From the NCBI GenBank assembly GCA_017503075.1, contig JAFVTU010000009.1, positions 124,001 through 188,000 on the forward strand: DNA of 64,000 nt. Direction: 5' to 3'. Position numbers and translations under genes: made by a program. Under the pieces are notes generated by a model. That model saw nothing but the letters and a program-made list of their open reading frames with translations, was not told where the DNA came from and searched no databases. Shown in pieces: positions 9,341 through 17,459 of the stretch. Within the stretch, counting starts at the first letter, position 1. Every line of letters starts with the position of its first letter. This DNA comes from Paludibacteraceae bacterium (lineage in GTDB: Bacteria; Bacteroidota; Bacteroidia; Bacteroidales; Paludibacteraceae).

Positions 9341-9393
9341 TGAGGTTCAATGGCGCGTTGCGCCGTTCAAAAGTTGTTCAATATAGTTCAGAG
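9341..9393 (-). repeat. TTGAAC repeat array with mini-hairpin, upstream of the symporter
   Basis: On the minus strand the units CTGAACTATA, TTGAACAACT and TTGAAC, then a hairpin, then TTGAACC follow one another. The hairpin GGCGC-AAC-GCGCC (9352-9364) is perfect with a 3 nt loop. The same TTGAACNNNN decamer occurs in five clean copies at 44786-44835. Confidence 0.8.
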
Positions 9394-9398
9394 TCGTT

Positions 9399-10583
9399 TT
9401 ATTCGGCATAGAGGAGATAAGGACGGCGTTGTTCCTTAAACTTCACTACATCCTCTTGCCAGCAAGCACGAATCTCCTCCTCGCTCTTGCCCAGATTGAT
9501 CATCTTACGTACATAATCCTGTCCTACCAATAGCTCAAAGAACGGACGGAAGAAATAGTTGTCCATATTCAGATGCTTGTAGGCATCCAGCAGATACCTT
9601 AGCGAGAATCCCACCTTGCGTGCTTCCTCCTCGCTCATGCCGCTGAGGTCCACACCATCGCAGATGCGACCTTTCTGAGTGGATTGATTAGGGGTAAAGG
9701 TAATCGCAGGACCATACACACTCGCCTCTGTGCGTGGGGCATTGAAGTTAGGGTGCCCATAGCAGAGGAAGGGTTTATCGGTGCCGCGCCCCAATGACAC
9801 AGGCGTGGCCTCAAACAAGCAAACGGATGGGTAGAGGTAGATAGATAGCATATTGCGCAAGTTAGGCGATGGCGCTATAGGCAGACGATAGAGGGTCTGA
9901 TGGGTGTAGTGCTTGCAAGGAATGACAGTAAGGTCCACCTGCAATGAATCGGTGAGCCAATACTCGCCATTGATCATCAATGCCAACTCGCCCAAGGTCA
10001 TGCCGTGCACCACAGGAATAGGCAGTGCACCCACGCCTGACTTGTGCTTCATGTCCAGTATTGGTCCGTCCACATACCAGCCATTGGGGTTGGGGCGGTC
10101 AAAGACTACAAACTGCTTGCCCTCGCGTGCGCACGCGTCCATCAGGCGCAACATAGTAATATAATAGGTGTAGAACCGCAGTCCCACATCTTGAATATCC
10201 GTGATTAAGATATCGAAAGTTGCCATTGATTCTTTGGATGGTCGCTTGCTATTACCGTCGTAGAGCGACAGAATAGGTATGCCAGTCTTCTCATCCACGC
10301 TGCTTGCCACTTTCTCGCCCTCGCGTGCTGTGCCACGAAAACCATGCTCTGGCGAGAAGATAGCAGTCACTTGTATGCCATGCTGTAGCAAGAGGTCAAG
10401 GGTATGGATGGTGTCGTTGCCTTGGATAACGATGCCCGTATGGTTGCTCAATAGGGCGACACGCTTGCCACGGAGTAGAGGCAAATATTCTTTCGTTTGC
10501 TCCGCACCTAGCACCACATATTCTGCGCATGTGGTACCTACGGCAAAAGCCATTATAATCAAAAATGAAACAACTCTTTTCAT
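9399..10583 (-). CDS. namZ: exo-beta-N-acetylmuramidase NamZ-like (DUF1343, GH171)
   Basis: 394 residues matching DUF1343. Characterised members (NamZ of Bacillus subtilis) remove terminal MurNAc from the non-reducing end of peptidoglycan fragments. Signs of the family: LSNHTGI near 46, FSPEHGFRG near 77, ITDIQDVGLRFYTYY near 131 and DRPNPNGWYVDGPILD near 162. A signal peptide of about 20 residues (MKRVVSFLIIMAFAVGTTCA) indicates export to the periplasm. The downstream symporter and the divergent GH20 hexosaminidase point to cell-wall amino-sugar recycling. The start ATG at 10583 lies 21 nt from a good promoter. Confidence 0.88.
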   Translation of the reverse strand: MKRVVSFLIIMAFAVGTTCAEYVVLGAEQTKEYLPLLRGKRVALLSNHTGIVIQGNDTIHTLDLLLQHGIQVTAIFSPEHGFRGTAREGEKVASSVDEKTGIPILSLYDGNSKRPSKESMATFDILITDIQDVGLRFYTYYITMLRLMDACAREGKQFVVFDRPNPNGWYVDGPILDMKHKSGVGALPIPVVHGMTLGELALMINGEYWLTDSLQVDLTVIPCKHYTHQTLYRLPIAPSPNLRNMLSIYLYPSVCLFEATPVSLGRGTDKPFLCYGHPNFNAPRTEASVYGPAITFTPNQSTQKGRICDGVDLSGMSEEEARKVGFSLRYLLDAYKHLNMDNYFFRPFFELLVGQDYVRKMINLGKSEEEIRACWQEDVVKFKEQRRPYLLYAE

Positions 10584-10604
10584 GGTATTTTAATGTTTTT
10601 GGTG

Positions 10605-10635
10605 CAAAGGTACGAAAAAATACGCATAAATACAA
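10605..10635 (-). promoter_or_regulatory. promoter of namZ and symporter
   Basis: Minus-strand TTG (10633-10635), 20 nt, TACCTTTG (10605-10612). Confidence 0.75.
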
Positions 10636-10714
10636 GAAAAGCGAGCAAAAGTTCATAAAAAAGGCTTGCTTTGCTTGCGTATGTGCATTTTTTGTTGTAC
10701 TTCGGACATCTGCC

Positions 10715-10761
10715 TTGGCTTTGATTAATCCACTCAAATGCCATCAAACAATCAAAGCCAA
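10715..10761. repeat. 12 bp perfect inverted repeat
   Basis: TTGGCTTTGATT (10715-10726) and AATCAAAGCCAA (10750-10761) are exact complements around a 23 nt loop. No T-tract follows, so it is not an obvious terminator. Confidence 0.8.
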
Positions 10762-10800
10762 TTCCCCCGTAGCTACGTTCGCTCAATGCAGCCCATACTC

Positions 10801-10867
10801 TCGCGTTCGGCAATTGACGCGCACAGAACTCGCTTGGCGAGTTAAAAGCGATCAATGCCTCCGCTCT
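10801..10867 (+). repeat. dispersed element, copy A (exchanged central hairpin)
   Basis: Flanks TCGCGTTCGGCAATT (10801-10815) and TCAATGCCTCCGCTCT (10852-10867) match a second copy at 54509-54577. The centre is a perfect hairpin, AACTCGC-TTG-GCGAGTT (10827-10843), with a sequence unrelated to the central hairpin of the other copy. Confidence 0.8.
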
Positions 10868-11045
10868 CCCCACTCACTCACGAAGTTCGTGGGGACCCCG
10901 TAATATATCGCAATTTTTTTCAAAAAAACGCTTGACACCCTATTCATCCACTATCCAATACTTCGCTTTCAAGCGAGCTTGAGTGAGTACAAAATCTAGG
11001 ATGAGATAGATAAATCTATAATTTTTCAAAAAAAGCTCGCTTGAC

Positions 11046-11076
11046 TTGCGTATGTGCATTTTTTGTCGTACCTTTG
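11046..11076 (+). promoter_or_regulatory. promoter of the GH20 gene
   Basis: TTG (11046-11048), 20 nt, TACCTTTG (11069-11076). It overlaps an upstream in-frame TTG, which excludes that codon as the start of the GH20 protein. Confidence 0.8.
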
Positions 11077-11138
11077 CAGAGAATAATTATCTACGGAAGA
11101 CGGTCTTAATAGACTTTCTGCAGCAAAACACATACACC

Positions 11139-13349
11139 ATGAAAAATCGTATTTATATTCTTCTATTGGCACTCGTTGCTATTTTCACAGCATGTACTCC
11201 TACTACCGCGCCAATATCTCTGCATTGGGAGTTTGGACAAAACGATGTGGAACCTGGCATTTGCGAAGCATATCTGACACTTACGAATACAAGTGACCAG
11301 AAATTCACCCATGAGGATTGGATACTCTATTTCAATCTCATGTCTCTTCATCCCATTTACACAGAGGGCGATGCCCTGCGTGAGACCGAGATTCAGGCTA
11401 GTTGGCATAGCATCGAACCTACCCAGACGTTTGATCCTCTTGCGCCAGGCGAGAGCCAGACTTTCACCCTGCGTTACAAAGGCAGCGCCATCCGTGAAAA
11501 TATCCGTCCAGAAGGCTTCATCTTGGTGAACACTAAACACTCCACCCTAAACCCTAAACCCATCACAATCCCTTGCACCTACGCCCCTTACACTCGCCCC
11601 GGGCAGATGAAACGCGGCATCGTGACATGGGAGAAAACACCGTATGCGGACGGAGAGTATGTGTTTGATTATGTGGAGCGAGTATTAGGCGATAAGGCGA
11701 AGGTGGTGCAACCTCTGTTGCCACAGCCTAAGCAGATGACGTATGCTGAGGGGGTGTGTGAAGTGGCGAAGGCAGAAATCATCTCTCACACCGATGCCAA
11801 TATGGTCAAAGAGGGATATACGATGATAATCAGCCCTGATACGATTCGCATAGAGGCAAGCGATGACGCAGGTGTGTATTATGCTAAACAAACATTGAAG
11901 CAATGGGGAGAGGTAGTGCCATGCGGAAAGGTGGTAGATTATCCCGACCTACAACATCGTGGTATCATGCTGGATGTGGTGCGCAATTACTACCCTGTGG
12001 ACTCAATCTACTGCATTCTGGATATGATGGCATACCACAAACTGAATGTGCTACACTTCCACCTCTCCGACGACGAGGCATGGCGATTGGAGATACCTGG
12101 TCTGCCACAACTGACCGATATTGGTTCTAAGCGAGGTTATACCACCGACGAGAGCGACTGCTTGCTGCCTATGTACTGCGGCGGTTGGGATGCTGAGGCA
12201 CCAACAACAGCCAATGGTTATATCACTCGCGAAAAGTATATCGGACTATTGAAATATGCAGGCGAGCGTCATATCCGTGTGATTCCTGAGATTGATATGC
12301 CAGGGCATATGCGTGCGGCTAAGAAAGCAATGGGTAATATGTTGACAGATAGCGCATTTGATGCACGCGTGTATAAGTCCGCACAAAACTATACGGACAA
12401 TGTGATAGATGTAACGAAGCCCTATGCGGTGGAGTTTATTGACCATGTGGTGACGGAGATTGTTAAGATGCACGAGGAGGCGGGTCATCCGCTGACTATC
12501 TTCAATATCGGAGGCGATGAAGTACCCAAAGGAGCGCTGACGAAAGAGGAACATCAAGCGTTTATTGATGCCGTTTTGGAGATACTGAAGCGCTACAACC
12601 TGCAACCAATGGGTTGGGAAGAGATTGACCATTTTTGCCCAGCGAAGAGTGGTGCAATCTGCTATGCTTGGCTCAATAGCGAAAGCAAGCCAATGCAATT
12701 AGCTGAGGCTGGTTATCAAGTAGTTATCGCTACAGCTAGTCACCTATATTTTGACTTTGCGTATTGCAACCACCACGAGGAGAAAGGACTCAGTTGGGGA
12801 GGTTATACCGATGAGTACCGTTCGTTTGACTGGCAACCCGCTCAACACCCCAACATCATCGGTATGAATGCCCAACTTTGGGGCGAGGTGATTCGCTCGT
12901 TTAGTCAAGTGGAATGGCAGATTTATCCTAAGATTTATGGTCTTGCTGAACGCGCATGGAACAACCGCAGCAGCTTGACATTGAGCGAGTATAACCATCT
13001 AGTGTATGAGGAGTTCCTGCCAGAGTTGGCAGCAAGCGGAAGAAACTTCCATATCCAACAACCAGGTATCAGACAAGTGGCGACAGAGAATGAGCAGTTG
13101 CAATTAGACAAGAGCCACGTACTGATAGAAATGAACAAAGTGATGCAAGGGGGAGAGATATGGTATTGCTTAGACGATGGCGAATGGAAAGTCTATACCA
13201 ATACCATCGCCATACCTGCTACAACCAAGATTGTGAAGGCAAAGGTGCATTACCTAGGCAAAGAAAGTAATACGACTTGGTTGTGGTTGAACGACAAACA
13301 CGATGTGAAAGGGCAAACGGTAGAGAAAAACATAGGCGCAACGTTCTAA
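11139..13349 (+). CDS. beta-N-acetylhexosaminidase, GH20 lipoprotein
   Basis: 736 residues from the ATG at 11139, giving a lipoprotein-like signal (MKNRIYILLLALVAIFTAC). A CHB_HEX-type domain (about 25-160) is followed by the GH20b N-terminal domain, the GH20 barrel (HFHLSDDEAW near 306; catalytic Asp-Glu pair in GGDEVP near 458) and a C-terminal chitobiase-like Ig module. It would remove terminal GlcNAc or GalNAc outside the cytoplasm. Divergent to namZ, it fits cell-wall or host-glycan salvage. Residues about 131-142 are encoded by a five-copy heptamer repeat (11531-11565) between otherwise normal CHB_HEX strands. A longer frame from 11046 is rejected because it begins inside the promoter. 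Confidence 0.92.
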   Translation: MKNRIYILLLALVAIFTACTPTTAPISLHWEFGQNDVEPGICEAYLTLTNTSDQKFTHEDWILYFNLMSLHPIYTEGDALRETEIQASWHSIEPTQTFDPLAPGESQTFTLRYKGSAIRENIRPEGFILVNTKHSTLNPKPITIPCTYAPYTRPGQMKRGIVTWEKTPYADGEYVFDYVERVLGDKAKVVQPLLPQPKQMTYAEGVCEVAKAEIISHTDANMVKEGYTMIISPDTIRIEASDDAGVYYAKQTLKQWGEVVPCGKVVDYPDLQHRGIMLDVVRNYYPVDSIYCILDMMAYHKLNVLHFHLSDDEAWRLEIPGLPQLTDIGSKRGYTTDESDCLLPMYCGGWDAEAPTTANGYITREKYIGLLKYAGERHIRVIPEIDMPGHMRAAKKAMGNMLTDSAFDARVYKSAQNYTDNVIDVTKPYAVEFIDHVVTEIVKMHEEAGHPLTIFNIGGDEVPKGALTKEEHQAFIDAVLEILKRYNLQPMGWEEIDHFCPAKSGAICYAWLNSESKPMQLAEAGYQVVIATASHLYFDFAYCNHHEEKGLSWGGYTDEYRSFDWQPAQHPNIIGMNAQLWGEVIRSFSQVEWQIYPKIYGLAERAWNNRSSLTLSEYNHLVYEEFLPELAASGRNFHIQQPGIRQVATENEQLQLDKSHVLIEMNKVMQGGEIWYCLDDGEWKVYTNTIAIPATTKIVKAKVHYLGKESNTTWLWLNDKHDVKGQTVEKNIGATF
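11531..11565 (+). repeat. in-frame heptamer array in the GH20 gene
   Basis: CACTAAA, CACTCCA, CCCTAAA, CCCTAAA, CCCATCA. The array encodes a NTKHSTLNPKPI-like segment, close to the LNTQHSTLN segment that an analogous array encodes in pdxB. Confidence 0.75.
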
Positions 13350-13363
13350 AAAACGCTATTTCC

Positions 13364-13394
13364 TTGCAAATATACAATTTTTTTTGTACCTTTG
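13364..13394 (+). promoter_or_regulatory. promoter of parE
   Basis: TTG (13364-13366), 20 nt, TACCTTTG (13387-13394). The transcript would start close to 13400, just before the ATG at 13416. Confidence 0.8.
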
Positions 13395-13415
13395 CAGGCT
13401 GAAAAGAAAACCACT

Positions 13416-15332
13416 ATGGCAGAAGAGATAAAACCAACAGCTACTTACAACGAAGATAACATCGTTCACCTTGATGACCGCGAGCATATTCGCCGCCGTC
13501 CGGGTATGTATATCGGTAAACTAGGTGACGGAAGTCACTCGGACGATGGTATATACGTACTCATCAAAGAGACTATTGATAACTGTATCGATGAGTTCCG
13601 CATGAACGAAGGTAAAGTAGTTGAGGTCAGCGTTTCTGCCCCTTCGCCAGAAGATAACTCCCAACGCGTACGCGTTCGTGACTATGGTCGCGGTATTCCA
13701 TTGGGCAAAATGGTGGAAGTCGTGTCTATTCTCAACACGGGTGCTAAATATGACACCGAAGCCTTTAAAAAATCTGTCGGTCTCAACGGTGTAGGTGCCA
13801 AAGCAGTTAATGCCCTCAGTCTTGAGTTTGTGGTACAAGTATGGCGCGACGGCAAGACCCGCCGCATTGTTTTCAAGCAAGGACACCTAGTAGAAGACTC
13901 TGATATACAAGAGCATAACGGACCAGAGAAGCGTGGTACACTCATTGAGTTTGTACCAGACAATACCAAAGGATTGTTTGAAAACTACCGTTTCCGAGAT
14001 GACTTCATTGAGACCATGATGCGCAACTACGCCTACCTCAATGTGGGATTAACCTTGAACTACAACGGCAAGAAATACTCCTCTAAAAACGGTCTTTTAG
14101 ATCTGCTTACAGAGACCATGACTGTTGATCCGCTCTATCAGATTATTCATATTCAAGGCGAGGATATTGAGATTGCTCTCACCCATACCGACCAAACAGG
14201 CGAGGAGTACCACTCCTTCGTCAATGGTCAGCATACCATACAAGGTGGTACGCACCAAGCGGCACTCCGTGAGGCAATCGGGCGCACAATCAAGGAGTTC
14301 TACAACAAGAACTTCGAACTGAGCGACATCCGCAGCGGTGTGGTAGGCGCGATTGCTATCAATGTCTCTGAACCTGTCTTCGAGAGCCAAACCAAAGTAA
14401 AACTAGGTTCCAAGGATATGGCTCCAGAGGGCGGACTATCAGTCAATAAGTTCGTTAATGATTTCGTTAAACAACAACTTGACAACTACCTCCACAAGCA
14501 TCCTGAAGTAGCAGAGATCATGCTACAGAAGATCCTTGAGTCGGAGAAAGAGCGCAAGGCCATCGCAGGTGTTACGAAGATTGCTCGTGAGCGTGCCAAG
14601 AAGATAATGCTCAATAACCCTAAACTACGTGACTGCCAAGTACACTATAACGATGCTAAACCTACCAAGTCAGCCAAAGATGCGGACGATGATTTGCGTG
14701 AGGAGAGTAGCATCTTTATCACCGAGGGTCTTTCTGCATCAGGTAGTATCACTAAGAGCCGTGATGTGCGTACACAAGCCGTGTTCTCACTTCGTGGTAA
14801 GCCTCTTAACTCTTATGGATTGAGTAAGTCTGTAGTCTATGAGAACGAGGAGTTTAACTGTTTGCAAGCAGCTCTCAATATCGAAGATGGACTAGATGAG
14901 TTGCGTTACAACAAAGTGATTATCGCTACCGATGCCGATGTGGATGGTATGCACATCCGATTGTTGATGCTCACCTTCTTCCTACAATTCTTCCCAGATT
15001 TGGTGAAGAAAGGTCACGTATATATCCTCCAAACACCACTCTTCCGTGTTAAGAACAAGAAAGAGATACGCTACTGCTATAGCGAGGAAGAGCGCCTACA
15101 AGCTATTGAGGACCTCAAACCTAACCCTGAAATCACTCGATTCAAAGGTCTTGGTGAGATTAGTCCAGACGAGTTTAAGGGCTTTATTGGCAAGGGTATT
15201 CGCCTAGATCAAGTATGCCTGCGCAAGGAAGATGCCGTGAGCGACTTGCTTGGTTTCTATATGGGTAAGAACACCATGGAGCGCCAAAACTTCATTATCA
15301 ACAACCTAGTCGTAGAAGAAGATGTGGAGTAG
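13416..15332 (+). CDS. parE: DNA topoisomerase IV subunit B
   Basis: 638 residues from the ATG at 13416; a TTG eight codons upstream lies inside the -7 box and is rejected. The GHKL ATPase region shows DNCIDEF near 59 and [14 protein letters not shown] near 121. The TOPRIM part shows [16 protein letters not shown] near 435 and the metal-binding [10 protein letters not shown] near 507. The EGxSASGS form and the length favour ParE over GyrB. Its partner ParC is encoded at 58239-60854 in the same window but far away. Topoisomerase IV unlinks replicated chromosomes. The next gene overlaps the stop by 11 nt. Confidence 0.92.
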   Translation: MAEEIKPTATYNEDNIVHLDDREHIRRRPGMYIGKLGDGSHSDDGIYVLIKETIDNCIDEFRMNEGKVVEVSVSAPSPEDNSQRVRVRDYGRGIPLGKMVEVVSILNTGAKYDTEAFKKSVGLNGVGAKAVNALSLEFVVQVWRDGKTRRIVFKQGHLVEDSDIQEHNGPEKRGTLIEFVPDNTKGLFENYRFRDDFIETMMRNYAYLNVGLTLNYNGKKYSSKNGLLDLLTETMTVDPLYQIIHIQGEDIEIALTHTDQTGEEYHSFVNGQHTIQGGTHQAALREAIGRTIKEFYNKNFELSDIRSGVVGAIAINVSEPVFESQTKVKLGSKDMAPEGGLSVNKFVNDFVKQQLDNYLHKHPEVAEIMLQKILESEKERKAIAGVTKIARERAKKIMLNNPKLRDCQVHYNDAKPTKSAKDADDDLREESSIFITEGLSASGSITKSRDVRTQAVFSLRGKPLNSYGLSKSVVYENEEFNCLQAALNIEDGLDELRYNKVIIATDADVDGMHIRLLMLTFFLQFFPDLVKKGHVYILQTPLFRVKNKKEIRYCYSEEERLQAIEDLKPNPEITRFKGLGEISPDEFKGFIGKGIRLDQVCLRKEDAVSDLLGFYMGKNTMERQNFIINNLVVEEDVE

Positions 15333-15762
15333 TATTATACCATTGATATTATTTGTTTGCCTCGGCATTGCTATCCTTATTATCTTTGAGATACGAGCAA
15401 GGAGAGAAAAAAACAATACTGAACTCCTGAACAATGCTGAACAAGCGACTGATGTCGCTACTGAACAGCGAAGCGAAGACGACGGCTGCTGCGGCGAGCA
15501 CTTAGTTTGCGAGAGAGAAACGCTACTCCAAACCAATGCTGAAATCATCTATTACGACGACGAGGAGTTAGATGCACTAGCAGGCATAGCCGCAGAGAAG
15601 TATAGCCAAGAGCAATATCAAATGATTCGTGAAGTGTTTGAGACACTCAAAGCAAGCGATGTGCCTGGTTGGGTACGCAGTATTCAACTGCGGAATATTC
15701 AGTTGCCACTAGATATTCGCGAAGAGGCATTGCTCATCGTAGTCGAACGACGAAAAGCATAA
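15322..15762 (+). CDS. small conserved membrane protein, often labelled phospholipase
   Basis: 146 residues. One N-terminal membrane helix (5-24) is followed by a charged stretch, the conserved [14 protein letters not shown] (about 54-67), YYDDEELD near 78, and [16 protein letters not shown] near 117. This pattern is conserved among Bacteroidota proteins that databases often name phospholipase; I see no catalytic motif that supports that name. Residues 33-47 are encoded by a CTGAAC repeat with an embedded GCGAC-TGAT-GTCGC hairpin. The gene overlaps parE by 11 nt and its end overlaps the convergent CPBP gene by 64 nt. Confidence 0.75.
   Translation: MWSSIIPLILFVCLGIAILIIFEIRARREKNNTELLNNAEQATDVATEQRSEDDGCCGEHLVCERETLLQTNAEIIYYDDEELDALAGIAAEKYSQEQYQMIREVFETLKASDVPGWVRSIQLRNIQLPLDIREEALLIVVERRKA
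15419..15466 (+). repeat. in-frame CTGAAC array with hairpin
   Basis: CTGAAC occurs at 15419, 15427, 15437 and 15461. The last gap is 24 nt and contains the perfect hairpin GCGAC-TGAT-GTCGC (15445-15458); removing those 14 nt restores a 10 nt period. Confidence 0.8.
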
Positions 15763-16598
15763 ATTCCCACTACCATAAGAACAAGACTCACGATGCCTAA
15801 CCATAAGGTGTCGCCTGTGCCTATAGCATCTACTTTGTCCATATCCCATCCTGCTTTATTCGCTAGGAAATACAGCAAGACAGCCATACCATTATTGACA
15901 AAGTGCATCAGCATAGGTACCCACAAACTACCTGTCCATGCGAGCATATAGCCGAAAAGAGCTCCCATTAGCATACGAGGGATAAAGCCATAAAACTGCA
16001 TATGTATTGCTGAGAAGAGTATGGCGCTACACCAGATTGCGAGGTGAGGTATGGAGGATTGATGTTTGGGGGTGAATAGGTGTTGGAGGACGCCACGGAA
16101 GGTGAGTTCTTCGGCTATAGCGGGTAATACAGCCATGAGCAAAAGGTTGATGATAAGTCCGCCCAAGGTGGTTACGGAGAGAAATTGCTCGGTGAGATGT
16201 GCAGCGTTCTCTTCTGCAGTTTTCATCCATTGTTCCAGTGGTTCGAGAAAGGCGGGCAGTGCCATTTGTTGGTTGATATGTGCGAGAAGATTGATTGCGG
16301 GTAATGCCACAAGCATCAATAATATAGCTGTTCCCGAAACCTTGAAACTTTGAAATGTTTCAACTTCCAACCATTTCATAGGCTCTTGCGTCCATAAGTA
16401 TGCCATGCATAGTGGTGGAAGGAGGAATATCGCTGCGGTTTGTAGGAGTTGTATCCACTTGAGTGATGCTATAGATAGTGGTTGTGGAAATAAGATAATA
16501 CATCCCATAGCAGGAATGCTGAATAGACATACGCATGCAATCCATTGAATGATTTTGGTCAAGGTATGTGTTTGTTCGAATTTTCCTTTAAGTCCCAT
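15699..16598 (-). CDS. CPBP-family intramembrane glutamic endopeptidase
   Basis: 299 residues, about eight membrane helices. The CPBP (Abi, Rce1-like) motifs are present: EELTFRG near 164, a helix with HMQFYGFIPRMLMG near 200 and HFVNNG near 233. Members cleave prenylated or membrane proteins; the substrate here is unknown. It ends inside the 3' part of the convergent gene at 15322-15762 (64 nt overlap), so one of the two C-termini is encoded opposite the other. Confidence 0.88.
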   Translation of the reverse strand: MGLKGKFEQTHTLTKIIQWIACVCLFSIPAMGCIILFPQPLSIASLKWIQLLQTAAIFLLPPLCMAYLWTQEPMKWLEVETFQSFKVSGTAILLMLVALPAINLLAHINQQMALPAFLEPLEQWMKTAEENAAHLTEQFLSVTTLGGLIINLLLMAVLPAIAEELTFRGVLQHLFTPKHQSSIPHLAIWCSAILFSAIHMQFYGFIPRMLMGALFGYMLAWTGSLWVPMLMHFVNNGMAVLLYFLANKAGWDMDKVDAIGTGDTLWLGIVSLVLMVVGIYAFRRSTTMSNASSRISSGN

Positions 16599-16621
16599 AG
16601 TTTGAAATCTCTATTTATATA

Positions 16622-16651
16622 AAAAAGGCAGTTGTGAGCCAACTGCCTTTT
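16622..16651 (-). terminator. terminator after tRNA-Pro
   Basis: On the minus strand AAAAGGCAGTTG pairs with CAACTGCCTTTT around a short GCTCA loop and runs into a TTTTTT tract. Confidence 0.85.
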
Positions 16652-16652
16652 G

Positions 16653-16726
16653 TCGGGATGACAAGATTTGAACTTGCGACCTCCGGTCCCCCAGACCGTT
16701 GCGCTACCGGGCTGCGCCACATCCCG
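16653..16726 (-). tRNA. tRNA-Pro (anticodon GGG)
   Basis: A 74 nt cloverleaf. Acceptor CGGGATG pairs with CATCCCG, discriminator A. D-arm GCGC-AGCCCGGTA-GCGC; anticodon loop CTGGGGG between ACGGT and ACCGG; T-arm with GTTCAAATC. The loop gives GGG, so proline. CCA is not encoded. It lies between rpsP and its own terminator, transcribed in the same direction as rpsP. Confidence 0.93.
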
Positions 16727-16729
16727 AAG

Positions 16730-16764
16730 AAAGAGTCTAAAGCCATTTGGCTTTAAACTCTCGT
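16730..16764 (-). terminator. terminator after rpsP
   Basis: On the minus strand AGAGTTTAAAGCC pairs with GGCTTTAGACTCT across an AAAT loop and runs into TTTCTT. Partial read-through could reach tRNA-Pro. Confidence 0.7.
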
Positions 16765-16769
16765 TTGGA

Positions 16770-17315
16770 TTACTCAGCAGCCTCAGTAGCCTCTGCCTCA
16801 GCGGCAGCAGCTTCTTGAGCAGCCTCTACGGCAGCAGCAGCGAGAGCATCAGCAGCCTCTTGGCGCTTCTTTGCTACTTCAGCAGCTTTAGCCTTGTTGG
16901 TCTCTACCTCTTGAGCGAACAATGCCTTTGCAGCAGCAGCTTTCTTGTCTGCCTCTGCTTGGCTGATCTTACCATTCTTAGCATCCTTTTGAGCTTTCCA
17001 AGCATCGAAACGCTTTTGAGCCTCTTCAGCAGAGAATGCACCCTTAGCTACACCACCGTTCAAGTGCTTCATGAGCAAAACGCCCTCGCCAGAGAGTATG
17101 TTGCGAACAGTGTCAGTAGGTTGAGCACCTACGTTTACCCAGTACAAAGCGCGATCAAACTTGAGATCTACCTTAGCAGGGTTGTTGTTTGGGTTGTAAG
17201 AGCCAATGCGCTCAATGATTTTGCCATCACGTGGCGAGCGGCTGTCAGCTACTACGATGTGGTAGTAAGCGTAGTCTTTGTGACCATGACGAGCCAAACG
17301 AATTTTTGTTGCCAT
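16770..17315 (-). CDS. rpsP: 30S ribosomal protein S16 with long C-terminal tail
   Basis: 181 residues. Residues 1-80 are S16 (start [32 protein letters not shown] near 55). The last 100 residues form an Ala/Glu/Lys-rich, probably helical tail; extended S16 proteins are usual in Bacteroidota. S16 binds 16S rRNA in the 5' domain. A consensus promoter lies 88 nt upstream, so the gene can be transcribed alone, with tRNA-Pro after it. Confidence 0.95.
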   Translation of the reverse strand: MATKIRLARHGHKDYAYYHIVVADSRSPRDGKIIERIGSYNPNNNPAKVDLKFDRALYWVNVGAQPTDTVRNILSGEGVLLMKHLNGGVAKGAFSAEEAQKRFDAWKAQKDAKNGKISQAEADKKAAAAKALFAQEVETNKAKAAEVAKKRQEAADALAAAAVEAAQEAAAAEAEATEAAE

Positions 17316-17402
17316 TTGTTTGTTTTGATTTATGGACTACAACTACACGAGTTGCATGTCCGGGTTAATATTAATGGTATGCTTTTTACACGAAAAAGCC
17401 CG

Positions 17403-17433
17403 CAAAGGTACTACTTTTTTTTTACATATGCAA
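17403..17433 (-). promoter_or_regulatory. promoter of rpsP
   Basis: Minus-strand TTG (17431-17433), 20 nt, TACCTTTG (17403-17410). Confidence 0.8.
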
Positions 17434-17459
17434 ATATTTTGTAAAAATAATGTATTTTA

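Larger units (their letters stand above)
10664..11045. repeat. hairpin-rich region between namZ and GH20, with a decayed promoter copy
   Basis: No gene is seen in the 555 nt between the two divergent genes. From 10664 to 10702 the sequence copies the GH20 promoter region (11033-11072), sharing a 22 nt identical core, but its -7 box has decayed to TACTTCGG. Then come a 12 bp inverted repeat (10715-10726 with 10750-10761), the palindrome CGTAGCTACG (10768-10777), the dispersed element at 10801-10867 and the hairpin CACGA-AGT-TCGTG (10879-10891). The segment 10905-11032 shows nothing I can name. Confidence 0.7.

Noticed and set aside
15322-15762. Phospholipase activity for the small protein after parE
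   Set aside because: The name is common in databases but no lipase motif is visible; I keep it as a membrane protein of unknown function.
16668-17444. 258-codon plus-strand frame
   Set aside because: It covers tRNA-Pro and the antisense of rpsP; its start is the familiar false translation of a tRNA gene.
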